Below are positions 46,335 through 55,500 of a stretch of 64,000 nucleotides of DNA, piece after piece. The notes beneath the pieces were generated by a model. It did not search any database, was not told the origin of the DNA, and saw only the letters and a program-made list of their open reading frames with translations. The position numbers were made by a program, and so were the translations under genes. Where the stretch lies: NCBI GenBank assembly GCA_002403075.1, contig DHHB01000007.1:12076-76075 (forward strand), given 5' to 3'. How positions within the stretch are numbered: position 1 is the first letter of the stretch; every line of letters starts with the position of its first letter. Source of the stretch: a bacterium UBP1_UBA4783 (GTDB taxonomy: Bacteria > Krumholzibacteriota > Krumholzibacteriia > Krumholzibacteriales > Krumholzibacteriaceae).

Positions 46335-47753
46335 ATGCCGGCAAAGACCCTGCTCATCGTCGACGACGAAGAAGCGATACGCAAGCAGCTCGATTGGGCG
46401 TTCAAGAACGACTTCACCGTCTTCACCGCGGCCGACGCCGCGGGAGCGATCGCCGCGGTCAAGGCGCACAAACCCGGGCTCATGCTCCTCGATCTCTCCC
46501 TCACCGGCGAGCCGTGGAACGTCGCCGGACTCGAAATCCTCGATGACGCCCTCCTCGTCAACCCGAACCTCAAAGCGGTCGTCCTCACCGGCCACGACGA
46601 GCGGGAAAACGCCCTCAAGGCGATCGAGCGGGGCGCGTACGACTTCTGCTCGAAAACGATCCCCATAGACGAGCTGCGCCTGATCCTGCGGCGCGCGGGG
46701 TATCTCTACGCCCTCGAGACGGAGATGCTCCTGCTGAAAAAGAAGGAGAGCGGCAAGCACGAGTTCGAGGGGATCGTCGCGATGTCGAAGCCGATGCTCG
46801 ACGTCTTCGAAACGGTGAAACGGATCGCCGCGACGGACGTGTCCATTCTCATCACCGGCGAAAGCGGAACGGGCAAGGAGCTCATCGCGCGCGCGATACA
46901 CAGCCGCAGCCCGCGCCGGAGCGCGCCGTTCGTGCCGATCAACTGCGGCGCTATCCCCGAAAACCTCCTCGAGAGCGAGCTGTTCGGCCACGAGCGGGGA
47001 AGCTTCACCGGGGCCTTCGAGACCCGTCCCGGCAAATTCGAAACGGCCGACGGCGGCACGATCTTCCTCGACGAGATCGGCGAGCTCACCCCGCCGCTCC
47101 AGGTGAAGATCCTGCGCTTTTTGCAGGATCGCTTCATCGAGCGCGTCGGCGGACGGGAACCGATCAAGCTCGACGTCAGGATCATCGCGGCGACGAATCG
47201 CGACCTCGGGACGATGCTCGCCGACGGAACGTTCCGCGAGGACCTCTTTTACCGCATCAACACGGTGAGCGTCGCGCTGCCCCCGCTGCGCGACAGGGCC
47301 GAGGACGTCCTCCTGCTCGCGACGCGCTTTCTCCACCGGTACAACCGCGAGTACTCCCGCGGCGTCAGGGGTTTCGGCGAAAACGCGCAGCTCGTTCTCT
47401 CGCGTTACGCCTGGCCGGGCAACGTGCGGGAGCTCGAGAACAGGGTGAAACGCGCCGTCATCATGGCGGCGGGGAAGCTCATACAGCCGGAGGATCTCGA
47501 TCTCCCCGCTTCCGAGACGACCGGCGGAGGCGCCGTCCAGGCCGCGCCGGCCGCGCCGCCGATCGAGCCCGCCCCCCTCAAGGAGGCCCGCGACGAGCTC
47601 GAGCGCCGTCTCGTCGTCGCGGCGCTTCTGCGTTACCGGGGAAACGTCTCCGCGGCGGCGGAGATCCTCGAGGTGAGCCGCCCCACGCTCCACGACCTGA
47701 TGAAGAAGCACGACGTCGATCCGGCGAATTACCGCGCGCCGAGGGGAAAATAG
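46335..47753 (+). CDS. prsR: PrsR-type sigma-54-dependent response regulator
   Basis: A 472-aa NtrC-family activator: receiver domain (phospho-acceptor Asp53 in MLLDLSL), AAA+ domain (Walker A GESGTGKE at 175-182; sigma-54 loop GSFTGA at 222-227, a common variant of GAFTGA; Walker B TIFLDEIGEL), and a Fis-type helix-turn-helix (NVSAAAEILEVSRPTLHDLMKK). It activates sigma-54 RNA polymerase at -24/-12 promoters, typically those of PEP-CTERM protein genes. ATG at 46335, 6 bp after prsK. Candidate targets in this window are at 14037, 39374 and 49958. Confidence 0.95.
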   Translation: MPAKTLLIVDDEEAIRKQLDWAFKNDFTVFTAADAAGAIAAVKAHKPGLMLLDLSLTGEPWNVAGLEILDDALLVNPNLKAVVLTGHDERENALKAIERGAYDFCSKTIPIDELRLILRRAGYLYALETEMLLLKKKESGKHEFEGIVAMSKPMLDVFETVKRIAATDVSILITGESGTGKELIARAIHSRSPRRSAPFVPINCGAIPENLLESELFGHERGSFTGAFETRPGKFETADGGTIFLDEIGELTPPLQVKILRFLQDRFIERVGGREPIKLDVRIIAATNRDLGTMLADGTFREDLFYRINTVSVALPPLRDRAEDVLLLATRFLHRYNREYSRGVRGFGENAQLVLSRYAWPGNVRELENRVKRAVIMAAGKLIQPEDLDLPASETTGGGAVQAAPAAPPIEPAPLKEARDELERRLVVAALLRYRGNVSAAAEILEVSRPTLHDLMKKHDVDPANYRAPRGK

Positions 47754-47754
47754 C

Positions 47755-48489
47755 ATGGTCCGCCGCGGCGCTCTTCTCGGCCTCGCGTTGGCCGTTTCGG
47801 CGTTCGCCGGATGCGCCGAGGACGACACCGTCTTCCCGCCCGGCGCGGGCGATACGGCGACCGTCGTTTTCCGCGACGGCGTCTCTCCCGACGCCTCCTA
47901 CAACGGAACGCGCGACGCGTTCCTCAAGAACGGCCCGACGAACGATTTCCGCAACCGCTGCTACGGCGGCGTGCCGTTCGACACGATCGGTTCGGTTCTC
48001 CTCGCCGGCGCTCCCTACGAGCGGCGTCTCGTCCTCAAGATGGATATCTCGGCGATAACGGACTGCGCGTACGTGCTCTCGGCGAGCCTGGCGATCGCGT
48101 TCGAGGCGGCCCCCCCCGAATCGATAACGCTCGCGATGCACCGCGTGCTCCGGCCCGCTTACACCGGCACGTGGATCGAGGGCCAGAACGGGATCCAGAC
48201 CGGCGTATCGTGGCTGACCGTCGACGGAGCCGAATCGTGGTACGCCGAGGGAGGCGATTTCGAGAGCGAGCCGTTCGCGCGCGCGAGGATCGCGGGGGAC
48301 AGCGTCGTCTCCTTCGCCGTCCCGGCGGCGCTCGCGCGGATCTGGATCGACGCTCCGGCGTCGAACCACGGCGTCCTGCTGAGAAGCGCGGACGCCGCCC
48401 CCGAACACTTCGTTCGCGCGCACCTGCGCGAAACGTTCGCTCCCTCGCTGCGCCCGCGCTTCGCGGTCACCTACCTGAGAGGCGGTTGA
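47755..48489 (+). CDS. DNRLRE-type lipoprotein
   Basis: A 244-aa exported lipoprotein; lipobox AFAGC near residue 20. The body matches the DNRLRE (disaggregatase-related) repeat layout: a start with RDAFLKNGPTNDF, an 'R.VLKMDISAI' strand and SASLAIAF. Then come a HRVLRPAYTGTWIEGQNGIQ segment and a closing RIWIDAPASNHGVLLRS. Such domains are found on extracellular proteins and may bind glycans. The ATG directly follows the prsR stop, so it may be expressed with the regulator. No terminator is seen after prsR. Confidence 0.8.
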   Translation: MVRRGALLGLALAVSAFAGCAEDDTVFPPGAGDTATVVFRDGVSPDASYNGTRDAFLKNGPTNDFRNRCYGGVPFDTIGSVLLAGAPYERRLVLKMDISAITDCAYVLSASLAIAFEAAPPESITLAMHRVLRPAYTGTWIEGQNGIQTGVSWLTVDGAESWYAEGGDFESEPFARARIAGDSVVSFAVPAALARIWIDAPASNHGVLLRSADAAPEHFVRAHLRETFAPSLRPRFAVTYLRGG

Positions 48490-48714
48490 GGGGGCTGATC
48501 CTCGCTTCCGGCGGCGCCGGAAGAAGCGTTCCCCCCCGCCCCCCGCGCCGGGAGACGGCGTCGAAACGGGCACCGTCCATGCAACGCCGTTATGGAGCAC
48601 CGTGATTCCGGGCCGCATGAGGGCCGGTTGTTTCCGGCCGCTCCGCGTCGTGACCGATCGTTCCGCGAGGCAGGGCGGAACGGACTCGGCTGTCGCGCAC
48701 ATCTGCCGGGCGTT

Positions 48715-49908
48715 ATGCATCGTCGAATCTGCATCCTTTCGGTTCTGATCCTCGCGTTTCTCGCCGCGTGCGGGCGGAACGAGTCCGTCGAGCCCGCGCC
48801 GCCCGGCTCCTCCGCAGCGGCCGTCCCGCCCGAGAAGGCGGTCGTCCACTGGAGATCGTTCGGCTCGTGGGACGAGGCGACGATCGAAGCGGCCGCCCGA
48901 GCCGAAATGATCATCTTCCCCATGGAGCATTGCTTCTCCCCCGAGTCGGAGGGCGTTCTCGGCGAGCTCCATCGCCTCAATCCCGATATCCGTATCGTCG
49001 GCTACCGGAGCATGATGAGCGTTCTCACGCTCTATCCGGACACGGTCTATCTCCGCCGCGTTCTCCCCTACGTTCTCGACTACTACTACGCGGTGCGGGA
49101 CGACTGGGCGTGGACGACGACGCAGGACACCGTTCTCATCTGGCGCGATATCGTCATGCTCGATCCGATCGTAAACGGCGGGCTCAACACGGGCCTCATC
49201 GACAGGATGGTCGACCTCATCGCCGAGTATCAGGACCGAACGGGCGGCGCCGTCGACGGAATCATGCACGATTATTTCATGTACGACGCGTACCTCAATC
49301 CAACCGTCCGCGAGAGCATGACCGGCGACGTCGATTTCGACGAAGACGGCGTCCGCCACGAGGACGACGCCGACGAGCGGGCGCTCTTCTACGAATGGCA
49401 GAAGGAGTACGCGCGCGCCATCCGAGCCCGCCTCGGCGACGATTTCATCCAGATCGGCAACGGCCGTCCGCCGCAGGAGGACGCCGGGCTCGCCGGGCTC
49501 ATGAACGGCATATTCTACGAGCTCTACCCCAACAACCCGTGGTACGGAACAGACCGGACGGGGCTGCTGCGTTTGCTCGAGAATCACCGGCCGGGGTACT
49601 TGAGGCCGGCGCTCGGACGAACATGGAGCGTGTGCACGAACGAGAAGGGGACGGTGAGCGCCAACAACCTCTTCTGCCTCCTTTCGAGCCTGCTCGCCGG
49701 CTGCATGTACACCGAGCTTCAAGGCACGTACGTCTTCCTCGGCTGGACGCTCGACGTGGCTCCCGGAGCGCCGCTCGGCGAGACGGCGGTCGAGGGCGCG
49801 ATGGACAGCATCCTCACGGTCCGCCGCCCCTTCCGCAACGGCGAGGTTCGCATCAGCTTCCTGCCCTCGGGACGCCGCGAGGACGCGGTGTTTCAAGCCG
49901 CCGAGTAG
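48715..49908 (+). CDS. lipoprotein with putative glycoside-hydrolase-like TIM barrel
   Basis: A 397-aa exported lipoprotein; lipobox AFLAAC near residue 17. The body looks like the uncharacterised 'putative glycoside hydrolase' barrel: VVHWRSFGSWDEATIEAAARAEMIIFPM, NPDIRIVGYRSMMSV, VDGIMHDYFMYDAYLNP and IQIGNGR lie at the ends of predicted strands. Acidic residues in MHDYFMYD and YELYPNNPWYG could be catalytic, but this is a guess. DVDFDEDGVRHEDDADE is a calcium-loop-like insert. The ATG at 48715 is chosen because it gives a signal peptide; the frame is open 120 bp further upstream. Confidence 0.7.
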   Translation: MHRRICILSVLILAFLAACGRNESVEPAPPGSSAAAVPPEKAVVHWRSFGSWDEATIEAAARAEMIIFPMEHCFSPESEGVLGELHRLNPDIRIVGYRSMMSVLTLYPDTVYLRRVLPYVLDYYYAVRDDWAWTTTQDTVLIWRDIVMLDPIVNGGLNTGLIDRMVDLIAEYQDRTGGAVDGIMHDYFMYDAYLNPTVRESMTGDVDFDEDGVRHEDDADERALFYEWQKEYARAIRARLGDDFIQIGNGRPPQEDAGLAGLMNGIFYELYPNNPWYGTDRTGLLRLLENHRPGYLRPALGRTWSVCTNEKGTVSANNLFCLLSSLLAGCMYTELQGTYVFLGWTLDVAPGAPLGETAVEGAMDSILTVRRPFRNGEVRISFLPSGRREDAVFQAAE

Positions 49909-49957
49909 CCTGCCATGCGGCGGCGCGCCGCCTCCCCGAGCCCCCACCCCCCGCGAA

Positions 49958-49973
49958 TGGTACGATCCTTGCG
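49958..49973 (+). promoter_or_regulatory. sigma-54-type promoter of the FHA gene
   Basis: TGGTAC-GATCC-TTGCG: consensus spacing and two mismatches to TGGCAC-N5-TTGCW. About 70 bp before the GTG of the FHA protein. Confidence 0.5.
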
Positions 49974-50042
49974 AGACGGCGCGTTTTGGAGCGAGTTGCG
50001 GCGCCTGTGCGGCCGGTCTCGATCCAAGGAAGGTGCGCTAAC

Positions 50043-50393
50043 GTGGCTTCGAAAAAGACACATCGCAACGCGGGCGTCGAAGTGGCGGAGGCGAAGAGCG
50101 AGCATAAAAATGCACGGCTCACGATCATTAACAGCTGGTTCGCCGGCCTCGAAATCGCGCTCAAGAAGAAAAAAACGACCCTCGGCAGAAACCTCCGGTG
50201 CGACGTTTGCCTCGACGACTCGCTCGTCTCGGACGAGCACGCGGCGATCGTGAAAACGGAGGAGGGCTACGTCATCGAGGACCTGAACAGCCGCGGCGGC
50301 GTCTCCCTCAACGGCAGAGGCGTGCACCAGCGCAAGCTCAGGAGCGGCGACACGATCGAGATCGGCTCGTTCAGGATGAAGTTCTCCTGCTGA
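50043..50393 (+). CDS. single-domain FHA protein
   Basis: A 116-aa cytoplasmic protein. After a 25-residue charged N-terminus it consists of one forkhead-associated domain: TLGRNLRCDVCLDD (phosphate-binding GRN region), SLVSDEHAAIV (conserved S-x-x-H), EDLNSRGGVSLNGR and KLRSGDTIEIG. FHA domains bind phosphothreonine; no kinase or secretion partner is adjacent. The start is GTG at 50043 behind AAGGAAGG. It is transcribed alone, apparently from a sigma-54-type promoter. Confidence 0.85.
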   Translation: MASKKTHRNAGVEVAEAKSEHKNARLTIINSWFAGLEIALKKKKTTLGRNLRCDVCLDDSLVSDEHAAIVKTEEGYVIEDLNSRGGVSLNGRGVHQRKLRSGDTIEIGSFRMKFSC

Positions 50394-50589
50394 CGATTCC
50401 CCGGCCGGAGCGTGCGCGTGCGCGAACGAGGCGATCCGCGCACGCTCCCGGCTCCATCTCCCGACCCATTCGAATAATCTGGCGGCCACGGCGGCTTTTT
50501 TGGTAATGTGACGCTTCGGGCGGCGCGCCGCGCCGCGCGGAAACGGTCGACCGGTTCGAATCGAACGCATCCGGGAAAGGCGTGAGGCG

Positions 50590-51903
50590 ATGACCGAGAC
50601 GACGAAGGCGATCGACGGAATGGGTTCGTTCCCCCGCACGTTCTGGGTCGCCAACGTGATGGAACTCTTCGAGCGGGGGGCGTACTACGGCATGGCCTCG
50701 GTCCTCGCCGTGTACCTGCGCGCGAGCGCGGCCGAGGGAGGTCTCGGCTTCGACGAAAGCGCCGTCGGCTTTCTGCAATCGATCGTCATGACGCTCACCT
50801 ACGTCATGCCGATCCTCGGCGGCGCGCTCGCCGAGCGCTACGGCTACCGGCGATTCCTCATGACGGCGTTCTCCATGCTCGCGGTCGGCTATTTCGCGAC
50901 GGGGCACGTCTCCCGCTACGGCGTCGTGTTCCTGACGCTCCTGCTCGTCGCCGTCGGAAGCGGCGTCTTCAAGTCGATCCTCTCGGGGACGATCACGCGC
51001 ACGACGAACGACCGGAACCGTTCTCTCGGTTTCGGGATCTACTACTGGATGATCAACCTCGGAGCCTTCCTCTCGCCCATTCTCGTGAGCTACCTCAGGG
51101 GGTTCAGCTGGTCCTACGTGTTCATCGCCTCGGCGGTCTGGTGCGTCCTCATGCTCGTTCTTACCGCCGTGGCGTACAAGGAACCGGAGCGCCCGGCGAG
51201 CACGAAGGGGTTCGGACGCGTCGTCTCCGACGCGGCGCTCGTGCTCGGCAACTGGCGCTTCGTGCTCATGATCGTCGTGTATTCGGGTTTCTGGCTCCTC
51301 TACTTCCAGATGTTCCAGACGGTGCTCTGGTACATCGTCGACTTCGTCGACATGACGCCGGCGGACCGCGTCCTCACCGCCGCGGCCCGGCTCGTGGGAA
51401 GCGACGCCGAGATCCGCTTCGACGTCGCCTACGTGACGAGCATCAACGCCGGCACCATCATCCTTCTTCAGGTGCTCGTGAGCCGCGCGGTGAAGCGCTT
51501 CCGCGCGCTGCCCACGATGATCGCCGGCATCGCGATCGGCACGGCCGGCTTCGTGATCTTCGCTCTCTCGGGGAGCGCCGCCGGGATCGTCGCGGGGATG
51601 ATCGTCTTTTCGATCGGCGAGATGACCTGCCACCCCAAGTACTTCAGCTACATCGGACAGATCGCCCCGCGCGACAAGGTGGCCGTGTACATGGGATACT
51701 CGTTCCTCTACGGCATCATCGGCAGCCTCGTCGGCAACAACCTCGGAGCGTTTCTCTACAAGAAGATCGCGAAGGGCGCCGGACAACCGCGGCTCTTCTG
51801 GGCGATCTTCGCGGGGATCGGGGCGCTGACGATCGTCGGGCTCCTGCTCTACGACCGTTTTCTGTCGCCCGAAAGAGGTGAGACGCGGCGTGACGGCGCA
51901 TAA
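50590..51903 (+). CDS. POT/PTR-family proton-dependent oligopeptide transporter
   Basis: A 437-aa major-facilitator protein with about 12 transmembrane helices. The first helix carries NVMELFERGAYYGM, the ExxER proton-coupling motif of POT transporters, followed by the loop GGALAERYGYRRFL and the second signature GSGVFKSILSGTI. EMTCHPKYFSYIG in helix 10 is also typical. It would import di- and tripeptides with protons across the inner membrane, fitting a protease-secreting, peptide-using lifestyle. The ATG at 50590 follows AAGGCGTGAGGCG. It overlaps the next gene by 14 bp. Confidence 0.9.
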   Translation: MTETTKAIDGMGSFPRTFWVANVMELFERGAYYGMASVLAVYLRASAAEGGLGFDESAVGFLQSIVMTLTYVMPILGGALAERYGYRRFLMTAFSMLAVGYFATGHVSRYGVVFLTLLLVAVGSGVFKSILSGTITRTTNDRNRSLGFGIYYWMINLGAFLSPILVSYLRGFSWSYVFIASAVWCVLMLVLTAVAYKEPERPASTKGFGRVVSDAALVLGNWRFVLMIVVYSGFWLLYFQMFQTVLWYIVDFVDMTPADRVLTAAARLVGSDAEIRFDVAYVTSINAGTIILLQVLVSRAVKRFRALPTMIAGIAIGTAGFVIFALSGSAAGIVAGMIVFSIGEMTCHPKYFSYIGQIAPRDKVAVYMGYSFLYGIIGSLVGNNLGAFLYKKIAKGAGQPRLFWAIFAGIGALTIVGLLLYDRFLSPERGETRRDGA

Positions 51904-52477
51904 CGGCGTTCCGGTCCGGCCGCGGCGGCTTCTCTCCGCCGCGATCACGTGTCTCGCGCTCCTCGCGGCCGCTTCATGTTCGAGAAACGGCGGGGGAGCC
52001 GATCTCAAGCTTCCCGGCGACGTGTACGGCTTCTATCTTGGGGAGACGAAAGAGGAGGTCTTCGCGCGCGCCGCGGGGCACGCGCGGATCGAGCGCGCTC
52101 CCGATCCGCCGCTCGGATACCGCGGAGAGCTGTACAACTTCTCCGCCTCTCTCGACGGGCGCGGCGAGGTCGATTACGTCCGGTGCGCCTTTTTCGAGGG
52201 GCGCCTCATGGAGGTCATCGTCTATTTCCGGGACACCGGCCTCATGAACCTCGAGCTTCAGAAGGCGAAGCTCGAAAGCGTGTACGAGCGGACGTTCGCG
52301 GCGGAGGATCCGTCGCGGGAGATGGCGCAGAAGACCCTCCGCTTTTCGGTCCCCGGCATGTCGGTGACGCTGAGGCGGATCACGAAGAAGGAGCGGATCG
52401 AGCTCTACGTCCAGTTCCTGCACGAGGAGCTTCACGGCCGGCTTCTCGAAAAAGCGTCGAAGCGCGGGGAACGATAG
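51890..52477 (+). CDS. small lipoprotein of unknown function
   Basis: A 195-aa exported lipoprotein; lipobox LAAASC near residue 25. The mature part begins DLKLPGDVYGFYLGETKEEVFARAAGHARIERAP, resembling small 'KLPG-GxxLGMs-xEV' periplasmic domains that start with a SmpA/BamE-like loop. The rest is alpha/beta with charged helices. I cannot name a family. The start is GTG at 51890, inside the transporter gene, with GAGG upstream; GTG at 51878 is an alternative. Coupling with the transporter suggests a joint role, not demonstrated. Confidence 0.68.
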   Translation: MTAHNGVPVRPRRLLSAAITCLALLAAASCSRNGGGADLKLPGDVYGFYLGETKEEVFARAAGHARIERAPDPPLGYRGELYNFSASLDGRGEVDYVRCAFFEGRLMEVIVYFRDTGLMNLELQKAKLESVYERTFAAEDPSREMAQKTLRFSVPGMSVTLRRITKKERIELYVQFLHEELHGRLLEKASKRGER

Positions 52478-52507
52478 ACCGCTCCGGCGCGTTCCGCATG
52501 AAATACG

Positions 52508-52545
52508 AAACGGGGGCCGCTTCGAGGCGGCCCCCGTTTTTTTGC
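52508..52545. terminator. bidirectional terminator
   Basis: A 13-bp perfect stem (52508-52520 / 52527-52539), followed by T7 on plus; minus has CCCCCGTTTCG. It separates the small lipoprotein gene from the convergent giant protease gene. Confidence 0.9.
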
Positions 52546-52588
52546 GGCCGGCGACGCGGCGGCCGGCGACGGCATCGATCGAAAGACG

Positions 52589-55500
52589 CTATCGTATGAG
52601 CACGAGCTTCCTCGTCTCGACGAGCCTTCCCGCCTGAAGCCTGCAGACGTAGATCCCCGAAGCCGCCGTCGTGCCGGAAACGGTGCGACCGTCCCAGACC
52701 GCCTCGTAACGCCCCGGCTCCATATCCTTCGCGAGGAGTACTGCGACCCGGCGTCCGGAGATGTCGTACACCGATATCTCGACGCGCGAGCGTTTCGCTA
52801 CGCCGAACGCGATCCGGGTCGACGGATTGAAGGGGTTCGGGTACACGCCGTGTATCGCCGTCAGGGCCGGCGCCGCTCCGGGGTCTCCGTCGACGGGGGT
52901 CGGCACGTACGAGCCGAAGCATCCCGTCCTCGCGCGGTCATGGCGGAACATCGGCCACTGGAGATCGCTTTTCGCATAGAGGGCCGCCGGCAGCTCGAAA
53001 CACTGCAGCTCGTATCCGGGAGCTCCCGCGGCGATCACGAGCTCGACGACGCCGTCGCCGTCGATATCGTCCACGGCGACCGAAACAAGCGCCTCGCCGT
53101 CGAGCTGGATCGGATAACCGTACGGAGCCGAACCGTCCGCGGAACGCGAGTGGAGGGCCTGCGAGCCGTCCCCGACGAGGGCCTCGATCCCGCCGCCGAT
53201 GACGACGGGCGAGGGAACGAACGGCGCCGCGGCCGCCAGGATCTGCGGCCATCCGGTCATAACGCCGCCGGTATGGTCGATCGCCGCGAGGGCGGCCCCG
53301 GCGGGACCGCGCGACGCGACGACGATCTCGAGGTTCGAATCGGCGTCGAGGTTCGCGAGAGCGGGGGACGATTCGATCGCGCCCGGCGCCTTTGGCGGCG
53401 AGGGCCAGAGCGTGCCGTCGGTTTTCCAGACGAACACCGATCCGTCGAGCCCTCCCGCGACGATCTCGAGATCGGTGTACGGATCGAGCACGTCGCCGAG
53501 CACCGGATCCGCCGTCACGATCGTGTCGACCGTCACCGGCCACGAGGCGCCGTACGGGGTGCCGTCCGCGTTGAGCAGATAGACCGTCGAGGAAAACGCG
53601 TCGGGAGAGCCGTACGCGATCGCCGCGATCTCGGGCGCGCCGTCGCCGTCGACGTCCCCGGCCGCGGGCGAGGTGAACGAGCCCGACGACGCGGCGACGG
53701 GCCACGATCCGCCGTACGGGGCGCCGCCGCCGCCGAGGGCGACGAGGCTCGATCCGGCGCCGCAGATGACCTCGCATTTCCCGTCGCCGTCGAGATCGAC
53801 GAGGGCGGGCGTCGTGAGGACGGGGCTTCCCGTATCGTAATCCCAGAGCTTCGCGCCCAGTCGATCGAAGACGTATATCTTTCCGTCCCTTCCGCCGATG
53901 ACGACCTCCCGGCGATGATCGCCGGTCACGTCCGCGACGGCCGGGGACGAGAACAGCGTGTCGCCCACGGACGCCGGCCAGCCGGCGAGCTCCGAACCGT
54001 CGCTCGCGAGGACGTGGACGGCCCCGTCGTCGGCGCCGATCACGATCTCGAGCGTGGCCGGATCGTCGTCGAGGTTCGCGATGGCGGGCGAGGTATGGAA
54101 TCCGAAGCCCGCCGCGAAGGGCCAGCCCGGCTGCACGGCGAAACGCCAGAGGATCTCGTGGGGTCCGCTCGCGTTGTTCGCCTCGTCCGTCTCGAGCACC
54201 GAATCGCCGTTGTCGGCGCGGAACCACGACGTCCATTTCTCGAATACGACCGCCGTTTCCCGGTCGGGCACCCACACGAGCGAATCCCCGGCGGCGAGAC
54301 TGTCGACGAAGAGCCGCCGGTCGCCGATCGTTCCGCCGATCGGCAGGGTATCGCTCGAGGCGTACCAATCGACGAAGAACCGTTCGGCCGGAAGCGTGCC
54401 GAGATTCTTCACCGTCACGGTGGCGGCGACGCTGTCGCCGAAGGCTGGCTGGGTGTCGCTCCAGATGACGTTCGTGATCGCGACGTCGGGGCCGATGACG
54501 CAGGCGACGGCGAGCGCGCCGACGAGATCGCCGCACGTGCTCAGCCCCGGAGCGCACGGCGAGAGCGAGGCGATCGAGAGGTCGGGCGGCGACGAGCCGG
54601 GGCCGCAGAAGAGCGGGTCCGCCGAGAAGTTGCCGGCGAGGCCGGTCCGGTCGGATATCGATCCGCCGTAGTCGCCGCCGGCGTTCGCGAAGACGTCGCA
54701 GCAGTAGATCGCAGCCCCGACGGCGGTCGCTTCGCCGTAGATCCCCTCGCCCGCGGCGCTGTGCGAGACGATGCACCACGTGAGCGAGAGGTCGCCGGTG
54801 TTCCCCACGTACACGTTGCCGCCGTGACCGCCCGCGCCGTTGTAGGAGATCGTGCAGTGGACGAGCTGCGGCGAAGAGAAGACCGCTGCCACGCCTCCGC
54901 CCGAACCCGAAACGGCGGTGTTTCCGTGGAACACACAGGAACTTGCGACGGCGCTCGAGTTCGAGATATAGAGACCGCCGCCGTCGTTTTGGGCGGTGTT
55001 CCCGAAGAACGAGCATCGAGCTATCGACGGCGAGGCGTTGCTGATCCCGACGCCGCCGCCGTAGTAGGCCGAGGAGCAGCCCTCGAAGACGCAGTCGCTC
55101 ACCGCGACGTTCGAGTTCTGTATCCACATCCCTCCGCCCATGATGGAGGCGGAGCCGCTCTTCACGGTGAGCCCGCTCACGCGGATCGTCTTGGACGAGG
55201 CAGGGAAGATGAAGACGCCGCTCCCGAGACCGTTTCCGTTGATCGTCGTGGCGGCGGCGCCGTCCGTGCCGACGATGACGAGCGCCTTGTCGACCGATAT
55301 GCCCGCCTCGTAATAGGTCCCCGGGTGCGCGTAGATCGAATCGCCGTCGGCGGCGTAGGAGACCGCCGCCGCGATCGTCGGCGCGTCGCCGGAGCCGTCG
55401 TCGTAGACGTGCCATACGCGGTTCTTCTCGGCGCCGGTGACGACGAGCGCGAAGTTCTGCGAACCGCCGGAGAGGGCGCCCTTGTGGCCGATCGTGATCG

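Noticed and set aside
44091..47828. 1245-codon open frame on the minus strand across prsK/prsR
   Set aside because: It is antisense to PrsK and PrsR, which have clear domains. The translation is Arg/Glu/Asp-rich without any fold signature, as expected for shadows in GC-rich DNA.
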